Assembly (NCBI GenBank): GCA_903865895.1
Contig: CAIPLM010000056.1
Coordinates: 1-42,672 of the forward strand
Length of the DNA: 42,672 nt
Direction: 5' to 3'
Source of the DNA: an uncultured Rhodospirillales bacterium
GTDB taxonomy: Bacteria > Pseudomonadota > Alphaproteobacteria > Acetobacterales > Acetobacteraceae
This document shows, piece after piece, positions 18,201-26,694 of the stretch. A model generated the notes under the pieces. The model had not been told where the DNA came from and ran no database searches. It saw nothing but the letters and a program-made list of their open reading frames with translations. The first letter of the stretch is position 1, and each line of letters begins with the position of its first letter. The position numbers were made by a program, and so were the translations under genes.

Positions 18201-20361
18201 ATGGGATGCCGATCTTGGGCTGCAGGGGCGAGACCGTCAGATCGATGGTTACCTGCCCACCCACCACCTCCTTGCCGTAGCTGTCCACCAGATCAAAGAC
18301 GAGCTTATCGTGGCCCGAGACGCCGCTGGTGATACCAAGCGACAGGTTAACGGTGCTCAGGTTGGACGGGGTGAAGCTCCCCGTGAGGTCAATGGAGGTC
18401 GTGCCGTTGCCGACCGCGCCTGGCAGGCTCAGCAGGCCGTAGGTGTCGTGCACGCTGAGCGTGTAGGTCTCACCGGGATCGGTAAACGCCTCCCTGACGA
18501 TGACCGACACGGAAGCAGGGTTCGCCTGCTGCGCCGCAACCCCGTGGAGGAGGACCGACGCCACGGGGAAAGCGATGTTCGGCGCGCCCCGCAGCGCGAC
18601 ATAGTCATCCAACGTCGAGACAATGGCGCCTGCGCCCTGCGCATAATACAGGGCTTGCGGTGCACTTGCCGGATCGAAGTTCAGCTTATTGGTGCCGCCG
18701 AGCGTGAGCAGGCCGGTGCTGGCGTTGTAATGCACATTGCCGCTCGCCGGCAGGCTGGAATATTTCAGCCGGATCGTGTCGCCGCTGCCGAAGCCGGCGA
18801 TTGCCGGCAGTGTGTTGCCGTTGAACACATTGAGCGTGGCCGGGCCGGCGAAGGTGATCTCGCCAGTGCCCACCGCGCCGGTGGTTGCTTCCAGCGTGCC
18901 GCCCTTCAGGGTGGTGCCACCAGTGTAGTTGTTGAACACGTCGTCCATCCGGACGGTTCCCGGGCCATCGATCGTCAGGCTGCCCGCGCCCGCGGTGGCG
19001 GAGTTTTTGATGTAAGGTTCGAACGCGAGATTGTTTAACGTTATGTTGCCTGAGGTCGGCGTCAGCGCGGATGCGAGTCCGTAAATCGAGTAGCCGTTGC
19101 CCTGGATCGTAATGCTGTTGCCGCTGCCCGGCTTCACGCCGAGGCTTGGTAAATCACTGGACAGGCCAATGATATTGGCAAGGGAGATGGTGAAATTGGT
19201 GTTGGTTAGAGTGGTCGCGTCGATGGCCAAAATATAGTCGGCGAGCTGCGTCGCATTGCTCGCCGTCAACGTGGTGGACGCGGCGAGCCCGTTGTCCTGC
19301 TCCCCGCTGGTGATCGATCGTTGGATCGTCCGCGAATCCAGGTTCGCCAGGTGGCCGTTAACGTCGAACAGCGTGGCGCTGCCCAACGGGCCGACGCTGA
19401 AGGAGGCGCCGAGGACACTGCCGCTGGCCTGAGGCCCGTCCAGCGTCAGGTTGATGTCGCCGTAGAGCCCTGTCGTGGAGGTCACGGCGTAGTTGAGCGT
19501 GTATGTCTCGACCACCGAGAAGGCGCCGATGCCACCCGGCGCGCTGAGCGTGAACCCCTGCCCGAGCGTTCCGGACTGGGTGGCCAGCACCGTGCCGTCC
19601 GCCGCCTCCTCCTTCACCGTCACACCGATGGATTTGGGGGTGATCGTCACCGACTGATCGAGCGACAGACTCCCCGACAGCGGCAGCGACAGAAGGGAAT
19701 AGCTGACATTCCCGCCTGTACCGCCAAACGAACCGCTCAGCGAGGGCAGACCATCGGTGACCAGCTTTTCCAGCAGCCCCAGGAGATCGACGCTGGCGCC
19801 GAGGAAGGCGCCGCCATGCCCGGAGGCGGAGAGCGATGGCAGGCTGCTCGACGGGCCGGCAGACGCCTGGGCGCTGAACCCGCTGGGCGCCGAGATCGTC
19901 ACCGAGCCGACTCCACCGATATCGAACTTGTAGTTCGGCTTGAAACTGAAGCCGATGGTGAAGGGCAGCGCGGTGGAGAACAGCCCTGCGACGTCAAGCG
20001 AAGCGCTGCCTTTGACGCCAATGAACAGGCTGGCCGTCGCCGCCGGACCGTTGAGCGAGAAGCTGGCGTCCTCGGCAGAGATCAGCGTCGGGTCGACGAC
20101 GAACACCTCGTCGGGCAACAGCCCCTCGGTGGGCACGCCGGGATCAATGAGGGTCGGGTAGTCGAGCGAGTAATTGCCGAGCGTCAGCGTGGCGCCGCCG
20201 GTAATGCCCGCATTGAGACTTATGCCGCCGGAGACGATGCCGACTGATCCACTGGCCGAGGCGGAGGGATAGAGCCAGGAGGGGATGGCGTAGGTGTAGC
20301 TCGGTAGCCCAAGGCCTAAAACCGATTGGGAACTGGCTTTGAAATCGATCGTACCCGCCAT
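15277..20361 (-). CDS. Giant type-I-secreted RTX-like adhesin (1694 aa)
   Basis: A very long, Ser/Thr/Gly-rich, cysteine-poor surface protein with no Sec signal. In order: an N-terminal ~400-residue region rich in short repeats (MAGTIDFKASSQSVLGLG onward); a passenger-type beta-strand repeat (NYTGGTTLKGGTLEATTGAV); two near-identical 111-residue modules around SATGQLAA-DGSFAAGTLTL with diverged neighbours; a cadherin-like stretch; then glycine/aspartate nonapeptide-like repeats (LGDGDD, GGAGTDKY, GTSGADTLIAGGADQTLSGGGG). The end (ASDGQNGTLIYLA) resembles C-terminal type I secretion signals. It is probably exported by an ABC/MFP/TolC system and held at the surface, with calcium-binding repeats. 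No secretion genes lie nearby. ATG at 20361 is preferred because GGGGGA sits six bases upstream; ATG 20367 is too close to it. Confidence 0.82.
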   Translation of the reverse strand: MAGTIDFKASSQSVLGLGLPSYTYAIPSWLYPSASASGSVGIVSGGISLNAGITGGATLTLGNYSLDYPTLIDPGVPTEGLLPDEVFVVDPTLISAEDASFSLNGPAATASLFIGVKGSASLDVAGLFSTALPFTIGFSFKPNYKFDIGGVGSVTISAPSGFSAQASAGPSSSLPSLSASGHGGAFLGASVDLLGLLEKLVTDGLPSLSGSFGGTGGNVSYSLLSLPLSGSLSLDQSVTITPKSIGVTVKEEAADGTVLATQSGTLGQGFTLSAPGGIGAFSVVETYTLNYAVTSTTGLYGDINLTLDGPQASGSVLGASFSVGPLGSATLFDVNGHLANLDSRTIQRSITSGEQDNGLAASTTLTASNATQLADYILAIDATTLTNTNFTISLANIIGLSSDLPSLGVKPGSGNSITIQGNGYSIYGLASALTPTSGNITLNNLAFEPYIKNSATAGAGSLTIDGPGTVRMDDVFNNYTGGTTLKGGTLEATTGAVGTGEITFAGPATLNVFNGNTLPAIAGFGSGDTIRLKYSSLPASGNVHYNASTGLLTLGGTNKLNFDPASAPQALYYAQGAGAIVSTLDDYVALRGAPNIAFPVASVLLHGVAAQQANPASVSVIVREAFTDPGETYTLSVHDTYGLLSLPGAVGNGTTSIDLTGSFTPSNLSTVNLSLGITSGVSGHDKLVFDLVDSYGKEVVGGQVTIDLTVSPLQPKIGIPSTVTIDPNVPQTVSGIAITEQGAVSGETYTVTVTSATGQLAATDGSFAAGTLTLTGDLATVNADLATLTDNEPNAGPASLVIGAVDSFGNVAPANTVHLAVNTRSPALSAPASVTIGPILVSPIPGISLSEPNLAAGETFTVTVTSATGQLAANDGSFAAGTLTLSGDLATVNADLATLTDYEPANGTFPLVINAVDNYGYVAPAQTVDVGVQRLAPQLAGGGEVGVNAFAPPVTAAPAMDVSLDQTGTLVSATVAITGGFQPGDVLSFFYSFDSSYNPSTGTLILVGIDTAADWKDALQTVQFSTTAPSGGQRTLTWEVNDGTLDSAPFTTTVDVGTPITGSTYQLTPGTDTVRTGPGINAVLAADGGLSAGDTVRGTGQDYLLLQGAGTFDMRAPAKLSGIGTVIAHDNLPSGPETLYTRAGQNVTIDVLNTPNSGTSAPITIHGNADADVFNLDFADLVYVGSNNEVFNSPFGSNTFVVTAKTAGATINGAFETVLVDGGGAVTLDYNDIGITQVTLDARTNLTFNVQSQATITATTGRNTVTFGGSSETFIGAAGGDTVNYYSGGPDTVLGTAAAVNGDILNGFVPTSYGNTNVLSITDFDYATTFTSILESSAGAVLTLADGASKTTLTMTAGPGYDGLPVGSFVLIGNTVSFDPAAKLVLPTTPFSFVGYGVPQTFEADGPLNRADSIVGAVGAGSTLDLTGGGTYNLAALAALSDIGVVNVSEVAGGTKLTLRAGLDATVNVVNASGAAGAAITIVGAIGDSSTINLGDGDDTVVVLSNTESVFGGAGTDKYVVSANSTGAAISGGAGVNTLVIAGGGTVTLGDSISNMQAVRLKQPAVLSLNGMQFVRAIGTSGADTLIAGGADQTLSGGGGGDVLIGSAAGSDTFLDRSANLDGATIQGLVASDRIDITDLSFARATLTSVAGPTGMTLNFADGRHAGAITLDVAPTTNFVMASDGQNGTLIYLA
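17662..18126. repeat. Two 132-bp tandem-module repeats inside the adhesin gene
   Basis: 17662-17793 and 17995-18126 are closely similar (most bases identical) and offset by exactly 333 bp, i.e. one 111-residue protein module. Each encodes SATGQLAA(N/T)DGSFAAGTLTL, then GDLATVNADLATLTD. Recent duplication or gene conversion within the gene is likely. Confidence 0.8.
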
Positions 20362-20429
20362 GTTCATCCCCCATCGGCGCCGTCTCGATTGGTCGTTGCA
20401 TGCCGCAACGCGATGGGTCAATCGTGAGC

Positions 20430-20458
20430 ATTATAAATTTATATCTTTTTATACCGGC
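20430..20458 (-). promoter_or_regulatory. AT-rich promoter-like region before the adhesin
   Basis: A TATAAT (20435-20430) sits in a strongly AT-rich block (20430-20455) 69 bp before the adhesin ATG. No good -35 lies at 16-18 bp, so an activator may be needed. It also lies just past the stop of the upstream sulfotransferase gene. Confidence 0.4.
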
Positions 20459-20469
20459 GATTCCGGTCG

Positions 20470-22452
20470 TCACCGCCAGTCGTTCAGCGACGGCCCGAGC
20501 GCTGTCTCCAGCGGTCCAAGCCACGGTGCGAAATGCCGCCAATGGTTCAGCCCATCGCGCTGGATTGGCCGGCGTACCTGTTCGGAACTATGGGTAAACA
20601 CCGTCCGCGTCCCCTCCCAGAAGCGCAGGCAGCCGGGTTCGAACTCCAGGCCGCAATGGCTCAGCAGCGCCCGAACGACGGCCTCGGTGTCCTCGACTAG
20701 GTCCTCATAGATCACTCGATGCACATGCCCAGGCATCACGGCGTCGAAATTGGCCATCAGCGCAACGTAGTCGCGGTAGTAGAGGCCAATGTCGCGCAGC
20801 GAATAGGTGAATTCCTGGCCGGATTGGAAATACTGCCGGAACGCCGCCACCCCGGCCGCCATCGGATGACGCCGGACGTCGACGATGCGCGCATTGGGCA
20901 GGATGAGCCGCAGCAGCCCTGTATGCATGAAGTTGTTAGGCGCCTTGTCGATGAACCGTGGCCGGGTGGTGTGGCGATAGCGTTGTGCGCGATCGAGGTA
21001 TGCGCGCCCCAGCGCCGTCCGTTCCGCTGCATCCAGTTTGGCTAACGCCTCAGGGAAGCCGAGTGCGCTGCCACCGCCGGACTGAAGCAACGCCGTGTTG
21101 ATGTGAGACAGATCGGGCAGTTCCATCGTCGCTTCCACCTGGGAATGCCCCGCCAGAATCTGTTCGACCAGCGTCGTGCCCGAGCGTGGCAGGCCGGTGA
21201 TGAAGATCGGTGCTGCCTCGGTGCAGCCGCCGCCATCGTCCCGTGCGGCTAGGAAATCGGAGGTGAACAGCGCTTTGTTCATCGCTGCCCAAACCGTGAT
21301 CCCGTCGGCGTCGTACGTGCTGCGCCGGCGCATGATGGCGGCACCCTTGGCATAGGCGGTGAAGGCGCCGGCCCAGTCGCCAGCGTCCTCGCGCAGCTTC
21401 GCAAGGGCGTAGAACAATTGGGGCGCATCCGGCTTCGCCGACGTGGTTTCACCCGCCCGCTCGCGGAGCGCTGTGGCCTCGGCCGCGGTGAACCGTGCTG
21501 TCTTGAGGTCGGCCAACGCCCAGTAGGCATCGCCCGAGCCCGGGTTCAAAGCCAGGGACTGCCGATAAGCCGCCATCGCTGCCTCCGCCTGCCCGAGCAC
21601 GCGCAGACAATAGCCGTGCTGTAGCCACAACTGTGCATCATCCGGTGCGGCCGCCAGCAGCCGCGCCACCAACCCGGCTGACTCCGCCATACGGCCGCCG
21701 AAGAAAAGGCAGCCGGCCCTGAGGCGCAGGCAGGCGCCATCTTCCGGGGTTTCGGCGAGGAGTAGGTCCACTTCCGCCAATGCCTCGTGGTGACGGCTCT
21801 GGCGCGCCAGCACGACGGCTAGGCAGTGCCGCGCCTCGCGAAGCCCTTCCGCCCGCGCCAGGGCGCGCCGGAGCAGGGTTGCGGCCTTCTCAAGGTGCCC
21901 GCGCCGGGCCGCGACTTCGCCGGATAGCCACAGCAACTCTGGATTGTCGGGGGCGGCCGTCAGTCGCTCTCGCAATACCTGCTCGGCTGCCGGCAGTCCT
22001 CCTGTCGGCGTCGGCGGAAAGGCGGCTTGTGGAAACGCCGCGGCGGCGTTTCCCTCTGAATGTGCCGCGCGGAGCGCCTCGAGCCCCAGCGGTGCCTCCC
22101 CCTCCAGCGCCGCCGCGCGCCGCAGCCGCTCAAGCCCCGCTTCCTCCTCCCCGAGCGCCACCAGCGTCAACCCGAGTTCAAACATCGGAGCTGCTGCACC
22201 TGGCCTCCCCTCGACGACACTTTCCAGTACCGGTCGCGCCGCCGCCGCGCGGCCAGTGCGCCGCCATGCCGCCCCCAGCAGGTAAAGTGCGCGGGCGTCG
22301 TCGGGCAGCACTTTGAGGATTTCCTCCGCCTGCCGCGCTGCTGTCGCCGGATCCGTTTCCAGCAGTTCCATGGCCCGCGCCACTCCGGCAGACGGCGATA
22401 TGGCACGGGGATTCACCTGAACCATGACGTGGGCCGGCCGCTCCTTGGGCAT
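20470..22452 (-). CDS. TPR-domain sulfotransferase
   Basis: A 660-residue two-part protein. The first ~390 residues are tetratricopeptide repeats (e.g. DARALYLLGAAWRRTGR, then DAQLWLQHGYCLRVLGQAEA). The last ~260 are a PAPS-dependent sulfotransferase-like domain with the phosphosulfate loop ITGLPRSGTTLVEQIL and a downstream RRHP motif for the 3'-phosphate. Such proteins transfer sulfate to protein or glycan acceptors, and the TPR part may present the acceptor. ATG at 22452 is chosen over a TTG at 22482; ATG 22425 is another option. It lies upstream of the giant adhesin on the same strand, with 108 bp between, so the adhesin or its glycan is a possible substrate (inference). Confidence 0.85.
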   Translation of the reverse strand: MPKERPAHVMVQVNPRAISPSAGVARAMELLETDPATAARQAEEILKVLPDDARALYLLGAAWRRTGRAAAARPVLESVVEGRPGAAAPMFELGLTLVALGEEEAGLERLRRAAALEGEAPLGLEALRAAHSEGNAAAAFPQAAFPPTPTGGLPAAEQVLRERLTAAPDNPELLWLSGEVAARRGHLEKAATLLRRALARAEGLREARHCLAVVLARQSRHHEALAEVDLLLAETPEDGACLRLRAGCLFFGGRMAESAGLVARLLAAAPDDAQLWLQHGYCLRVLGQAEAAMAAYRQSLALNPGSGDAYWALADLKTARFTAAEATALRERAGETTSAKPDAPQLFYALAKLREDAGDWAGAFTAYAKGAAIMRRRSTYDADGITVWAAMNKALFTSDFLAARDDGGGCTEAAPIFITGLPRSGTTLVEQILAGHSQVEATMELPDLSHINTALLQSGGGSALGFPEALAKLDAAERTALGRAYLDRAQRYRHTTRPRFIDKAPNNFMHTGLLRLILPNARIVDVRRHPMAAGVAAFRQYFQSGQEFTYSLRDIGLYYRDYVALMANFDAVMPGHVHRVIYEDLVEDTEAVVRALLSHCGLEFEPGCLRFWEGTRTVFTHSSEQVRRPIQRDGLNHWRHFAPWLGPLETALGPSLNDWR

Positions 22453-22598
22453 CGCGATTCCGGCATGGGGCCGACGCCGCAAAAGGCAATTGAGATTAAT
22501 CAGGCTCGGTTCATCGTGTCCATTGGGGCGACTTCACCTTTCGGCTATTGCGCCGCCTCGACCCGGGTTCGACTGTGATTGGCTGGTTCTCATCGCTC

Positions 22599-25136
22599 TT
22601 ACGCCACTCGGTGGGGCGATCTGTGTCCCGACCAGGCGCCGGTGTCCAGAAAGCTGGAGGCTTTGTCGATCGCCGTACTGTCGGACCATGTCGCGCCCTC
22701 GGCAGTCAGCAGGGCGCGGTGCGCTTCAGGCAGAGCCCGCGTCAACGCTTCGGTGAGCCGGGTGAAAACCACGGCCCGGCCGCCGAAGCGTTCCCGCTCC
22801 GTGCCGTAGATACGCATCGCGCAGCCCGTCATATGTGCCGCGGCCGCAGCCTCGCCCGCCTCTATAGCCAGCAATGCGAGCATTTCCAGCATCCTCCCAA
22901 GCACGGTCTCCAACCCGGCGGCGCCGGCGCCGACAACTATGTCGCGGATATGCCCGTGTGCTTCGTCGTAGCGGCCAAGTGCAGCGAGATGCGTAACTTG
23001 AATGGAGGTCAGCGGCAAACGCTGCGCCGGCGATAACAGGGAAGCAACGTTTGACGCCAATGCGATCGCCTCGTCGGCCCGACCAAGCTCGAAGAGTGAA
23101 TCGGCCATGTTGCTCGCCCCCAACATCAGGCCATACCAATGGCCGCTCGCATGGCACATTGCGATTGCTTCACGGTAGCGTTTGACGGCCGCCTCCCGAT
23201 CGCCGGACAGATTTTCGACATCACCGCGGCGGATCAGGCAGAGGGCCAGCCATTTGGTTGGCGGGCCGACGCGTAGCAGCGCCTCGGCCTCGGCTAGCCG
23301 GGCATTGGCGGCATCGAGCCGGCCCCGGCGCAGTGTCGCGCTGCCGGCCCGCCACAGCGCGGCGCCGCGTCCGACCGCGTCGCCGAGAGCGCCGAAAATC
23401 TCTGCTGCTCGCTCGGCCGATGGCAATGTGACGAGATCGCCCTGCACCACGTCGCGCCAGGAATGGCCGAGCCACAGCCGCGCCTCGAGCGCCGGGTGCA
23501 TATCGGCGCCGATTCGGGCGATCGCGAGATCGAACCAGCGGCGCATTTCGCGCAGTGGCAGTGTTGGCAGTTCCCACCACAACGGGTAGCTCGCGGCGAC
23601 CAATCGCATTCCAATTCCCTCATCGCCGCCGGCAGCGAAGGCCCAGTGCAGGGCGCTGCGCAGGTTATCCGCATCGGGCTCGTAGCGCGCGAGCCACACC
23701 GCACTCTGCTCCGTCGGCCATTCCGCCTCGGCGCGCTCAAACCAGCACGCGATGTGGAGTGCGTGTGCCCGGCGCAGCCGAGCCAGCGCCCCCACCGGAA
23801 GTCGCCCGAGGACGTACTGCCGCGTGGTCTCGAGCAAGGCGTAGCGCGGCTCGTCCTCCTTGCCCTGCGTGAGTGCCAGCGATGCACGGACGACCGCTAC
23901 GAGTTGATCGAGCACCGCCCAGGCCGGACACTCTTCTGCCTCCGCCATCGCCACCAGGCCACCAAGGGAAGCGGAACCCGAGAATAGTGCCATGTGTTGC
24001 AGTAGACGGCGTTCCTCGGGCTGCAACTGTGCCCAGCTCCAGTCGAACATGGTGCGGAGCGTCTGCCCACGCGGCTCGGTATCCGCCGCGCGCGGTGCCA
24101 TCAGCTCGACACCGTGGCGAAGCAGCGTGAGCAACTGCCCCACGCTCATCACTTGCAGTCGCGCCGCGACCATCTCGATTGCCAACGCCACGCCGCCGAG
24201 TCGGCGGCAGATTTCGGCGATGGCGGCAGGCCCAACCTCTTCCAGGCTGAAGCATGGCAGCAGTGAGCGGGCGCGCTCGCAGAACAGGCGTACGGAGTCA
24301 TAATCCAGCGCCTCTTGCGCCGTGGGGGTGTCTTCTTCGGTCGGAACCCGCATGGGGGCCAATGTGAACACCGCCTCGCCCGGGATGCCGAGTGGAACGC
24401 GGCTGGTCACCAGCACCGGGACGTGTCGGCACTCGGTCAGGATCGCGCACAAGAGAGGGCGGACTCCGTCCAACAGGTGCTCCGCATTATCGAGCACCAG
24501 AAGTACAGCGGCACTGCGTAGGGCAGCGATCACTGCGGCCACGCCGGCTAGCGTGCCGGCGCCGGCGCCCAGCTTGGTCGCTACGGTATCGGCAACCTCG
24601 TCGGACGCCGCAATCGGCGCCAGATCGACTGTACAAACGCCGTCAAGAAACTCCGGTGCAAGCAACTCAGCAAGACGCAACACCAGTCGCGTCTTGCCTA
24701 TGCCGCCGGGTCCGATAACGGTGACGAGCCGGTTGGCGTCGAGAACGGCCCGCAGGTCGTCGAGTTCTGGTCTGCGGCCGATGAATGGTACCTCAAGGCT
24801 ATGCTTCACCGCTGGCGCGGCACTTCCGGGGACTGTCCCGCGTGTGACATCAGCGGCGAACAAATAGCCCTTGCCTGGAATGGTGCGCACGAACGTGTCG
24901 CCGCCGAGCACGGCGCGCACCGCAGCGACCTGGACGCGCAGATTGCTGGTGTCCACCGCGCGACGTGCCCAGACTGTGGCGATCAATTCGGCATGACTGA
25001 CCGGGCGTCCGGGATTGCGAACCATAGCGAGCAGCACATCGAAGGCGGTGCTGCCGATCTCGACGGGCCGTCCGCCCCGGCGCAACTCACGTCGCATCGG
25101 CGCAAGCGTGTAATCGGCGAAACGGTAGATTTCGAT
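22599..25136 (-). CDS. Winged-helix regulator with STAND-like NTPase and TPR-like C-terminus
   Basis: An 845-residue one-component regulator. An OmpR-type winged-helix domain at the N-terminus (RELRRGGRPVEIGSTAFDVLLAMV to VRTIPGKGYLF) is followed by an NTPase with P-loop GPGGIGKTRL and Walker B VLLVLDNAEHLL, a linker with FDWSWAQL, and a helical-repeat C-terminus. Such proteins switch transcription when the repeats sense a ligand. The start is odd. The natural N-terminus EIYRFADYTLAP requires initiation at ATC (25136-25134), six bases after AGGAGG (25148-25143). The first ATG (25097) lacks a ribosome site and would cut off the first strand of the winged-helix domain. No in-frame ATG, GTG or TTG is seen upstream. 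The target may be the adjacent sulfotransferase/adhesin genes. Confidence 0.82.
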   Translation of the reverse strand: MEIYRFADYTLAPMRRELRRGGRPVEIGSTAFDVLLAMVRNPGRPVSHAELIATVWARRAVDTSNLRVQVAAVRAVLGGDTFVRTIPGKGYLFAADVTRGTVPGSAAPAVKHSLEVPFIGRRPELDDLRAVLDANRLVTVIGPGGIGKTRLVLRLAELLAPEFLDGVCTVDLAPIAASDEVADTVATKLGAGAGTLAGVAAVIAALRSAAVLLVLDNAEHLLDGVRPLLCAILTECRHVPVLVTSRVPLGIPGEAVFTLAPMRVPTEEDTPTAQEALDYDSVRLFCERARSLLPCFSLEEVGPAAIAEICRRLGGVALAIEMVAARLQVMSVGQLLTLLRHGVELMAPRAADTEPRGQTLRTMFDWSWAQLQPEERRLLQHMALFSGSASLGGLVAMAEAEECPAWAVLDQLVAVVRASLALTQGKEDEPRYALLETTRQYVLGRLPVGALARLRRAHALHIACWFERAEAEWPTEQSAVWLARYEPDADNLRSALHWAFAAGGDEGIGMRLVAASYPLWWELPTLPLREMRRWFDLAIARIGADMHPALEARLWLGHSWRDVVQGDLVTLPSAERAAEIFGALGDAVGRGAALWRAGSATLRRGRLDAANARLAEAEALLRVGPPTKWLALCLIRRGDVENLSGDREAAVKRYREAIAMCHASGHWYGLMLGASNMADSLFELGRADEAIALASNVASLLSPAQRLPLTSIQVTHLAALGRYDEAHGHIRDIVVGAGAAGLETVLGRMLEMLALLAIEAGEAAAAAHMTGCAMRIYGTERERFGGRAVVFTRLTEALTRALPEAHRALLTAEGATWSDSTAIDKASSFLDTGAWSGHRSPHRVA

Positions 25137-25148
25137 CCCGGGCCTCCT
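25134..25148 (-). promoter_or_regulatory. Shine-Dalgarno with AUC in start position
   Basis: AGGAGG (25148-25143), a 6-nt spacer CCCGGG, then ATC (25136-25134) followed by GAA ATC TAC. The spacing is ideal and the next codons begin the conserved winged-helix domain. Either AUC is used as a rare start, or an ATG has mutated and the gene is silenced or weakly expressed. Confidence 0.6.
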
Positions 25149-25285
25149 CGTCAGCCGTGCCGTGCCAGACGGGAAAATGACGGCAGGGAAGATGACCTTA
25201 TTGCCATCGTCCCGAAGTCAGGCCGATTCCTGCCCGCCCGTCAATCGCACCGAGGGAGTGAACGCGCAACTATAGAAGTAGTCGT

Positions 25286-25443
25286 GGTTCGTTTCCCCGG
25301 TGGTGGTGTAGGAGGCGACTGACGGCCTGCGGTATGTCGCGCCGATCGTCGCGGCCGGCGTCAACTCCGACGGGCGGCGTGTCGTGCTTGGCATGACCGC
25401 GAGACACAGCGAGCCCTCGGTGTTCTGGCCTAGCGCTGCCACT
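25286..25443 (+). mobile_element. IS256-family remnant (left end plus internal transposase piece)
   Basis: A terminal-repeat-like GGTTCGTTTCCCCGG then TGGTGGTGTAGG (from 25286) matches the IS end at 42474. From 25321 the plus frame reads DGLRYVAPIVAAGVNSDGRR, then VVLGMTARHSEPSVFW, the conserved core of IS256/Mutator transposases. The N-terminal third of the transposase and everything after FW are gone. The remaining gap from 25137 to 25587 holds nothing else I can support. Confidence 0.7.
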
Positions 25444-25587
25444 GAAGAGGGGCCTTGCAGAGGGGATCATGTAGAAGCCGAAGCCCGGTGCGACCATTCT
25501 CTATGTGGCATTCTCCCGGTCGAACTCGAGCAGCGGAAGTTGTCGAATTTTGTGCAGTCGGTCGCAATGGATTGGGCTCGGCGATGC

Positions 25588-26694
25588 TCAGGTTATGTGG
25601 CGCGTCGCTCCCTCAATCCGCTGGCGATCGATCCGCTCCCAGTCCCAGGCGATACCGAGGCCCGGCGCGTTGGACGGGACGGCGCGGCCGTCGCGCATGG
25701 TCATGCCGACGGACGTCAAATCGTCGAGTTGTGGGATGTATTCGACCCAGCGGCCGTTCGGCACCGCGGCTGTCAGCGCGACGTGCAATTCCATCAGGAA
25801 GTGCGGGCAGACAGGGATGTTGAAGCTCTCGGCAAGATGGGCAACCTTCAGCCATGGAGTGATGCCGCCGATTCGGGCGACGTCGGGCTGGACGATGGAG
25901 CAGGCCTCGCGCTGGAGGTATTCGCGGAAGTGGCTGACGGAGTAGATGCTCTCACCGACAGCGACGGGAATCGTGGTTGAGGCTGACAAGCGCACATGGC
26001 CGCCGAGATCCTCGGCCGGCAACGGCTCTTCAAACCATGCGATGTCGATCGGCGTGTAGAGCCGCGCACGGCGGACGGCGTCCTCCACCGTGAAGGCCTG
26101 GTTTGCATCGGTCATGATCTCGAAACCAGGGCCGACGGCGGCACGTACGGCGGACAGACGGGCGACATCTTCATGCGGACGGCGGCCGACCTTGATCTTG
26201 CAGCCGCCGAAGCCGGCCGCCTTGGCGCGCAGGGCATCATCGATGAGGGCCGGGGTATCGATATGGAGCCAGCCGCCCTCGGTGGTGTACATCGGAACGC
26301 TCTCCTGCGCCCCGCCTGCGGCCTTGTGGAGCGGCAGCCCGATGCGCCGGCAGCGCAGATCCCACAACGCGGTGTCAACGGCACAAAGTGCGAGCGAGGT
26401 GATGGCACCGACGGCGGTGGCGTGGGTGGTGAACAGCAGATCCTTCCAGATCTGCTCGATCATGTCGGCGTCACGGCCGATGAGGCGCGGGCAGAGGGTG
26501 CGGGCGAGGAGTTCAACAACGGAGTAACCGCCCGTCCCGATTGTGTATGTGTAGCCCGTGCCGACGGCGCCGTCGCTGTCCGTGATGCGCACCATCGGCG
26601 TCTCCTGCGACACGAAGGACTGGATGGCGTCGGTCCGCACCACCTTCGGCTTGAGGTCGACCATCAAGATTTCGACGCGTTCTATGCGGGCCAT
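25588..26694 (-). CDS. Mandelate-racemase-group enolase superfamily enzyme 1
   Basis: A 368-residue enzyme of the enolase superfamily, which abstracts a proton next to a carboxylate with Mg2+ held by three acids. Visible residues: Lys166/Lys168 in CKIKVG, metal ligands Asp196 (TDAN), Glu222 (FEEP), Glu248 (GES), and the His298/Asp271 dyad (CPHFLME; QPD). These positions almost coincide with those of mandelate racemase, so a sugar-acid dehydratase or racemase is likely; the substrate is undetermined. ATG at 26694 has GGAGAG six bases upstream. The IS256 remnant sits just past its stop. Another 368-residue member lies at 40184. Confidence 0.9.
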   Translation of the reverse strand: MARIERVEILMVDLKPKVVRTDAIQSFVSQETPMVRITDSDGAVGTGYTYTIGTGGYSVVELLARTLCPRLIGRDADMIEQIWKDLLFTTHATAVGAITSLALCAVDTALWDLRCRRIGLPLHKAAGGAQESVPMYTTEGGWLHIDTPALIDDALRAKAAGFGGCKIKVGRRPHEDVARLSAVRAAVGPGFEIMTDANQAFTVEDAVRRARLYTPIDIAWFEEPLPAEDLGGHVRLSASTTIPVAVGESIYSVSHFREYLQREACSIVQPDVARIGGITPWLKVAHLAESFNIPVCPHFLMELHVALTAAVPNGRWVEYIPQLDDLTSVGMTMRDGRAVPSNAPGLGIAWDWERIDRQRIEGATRHIT

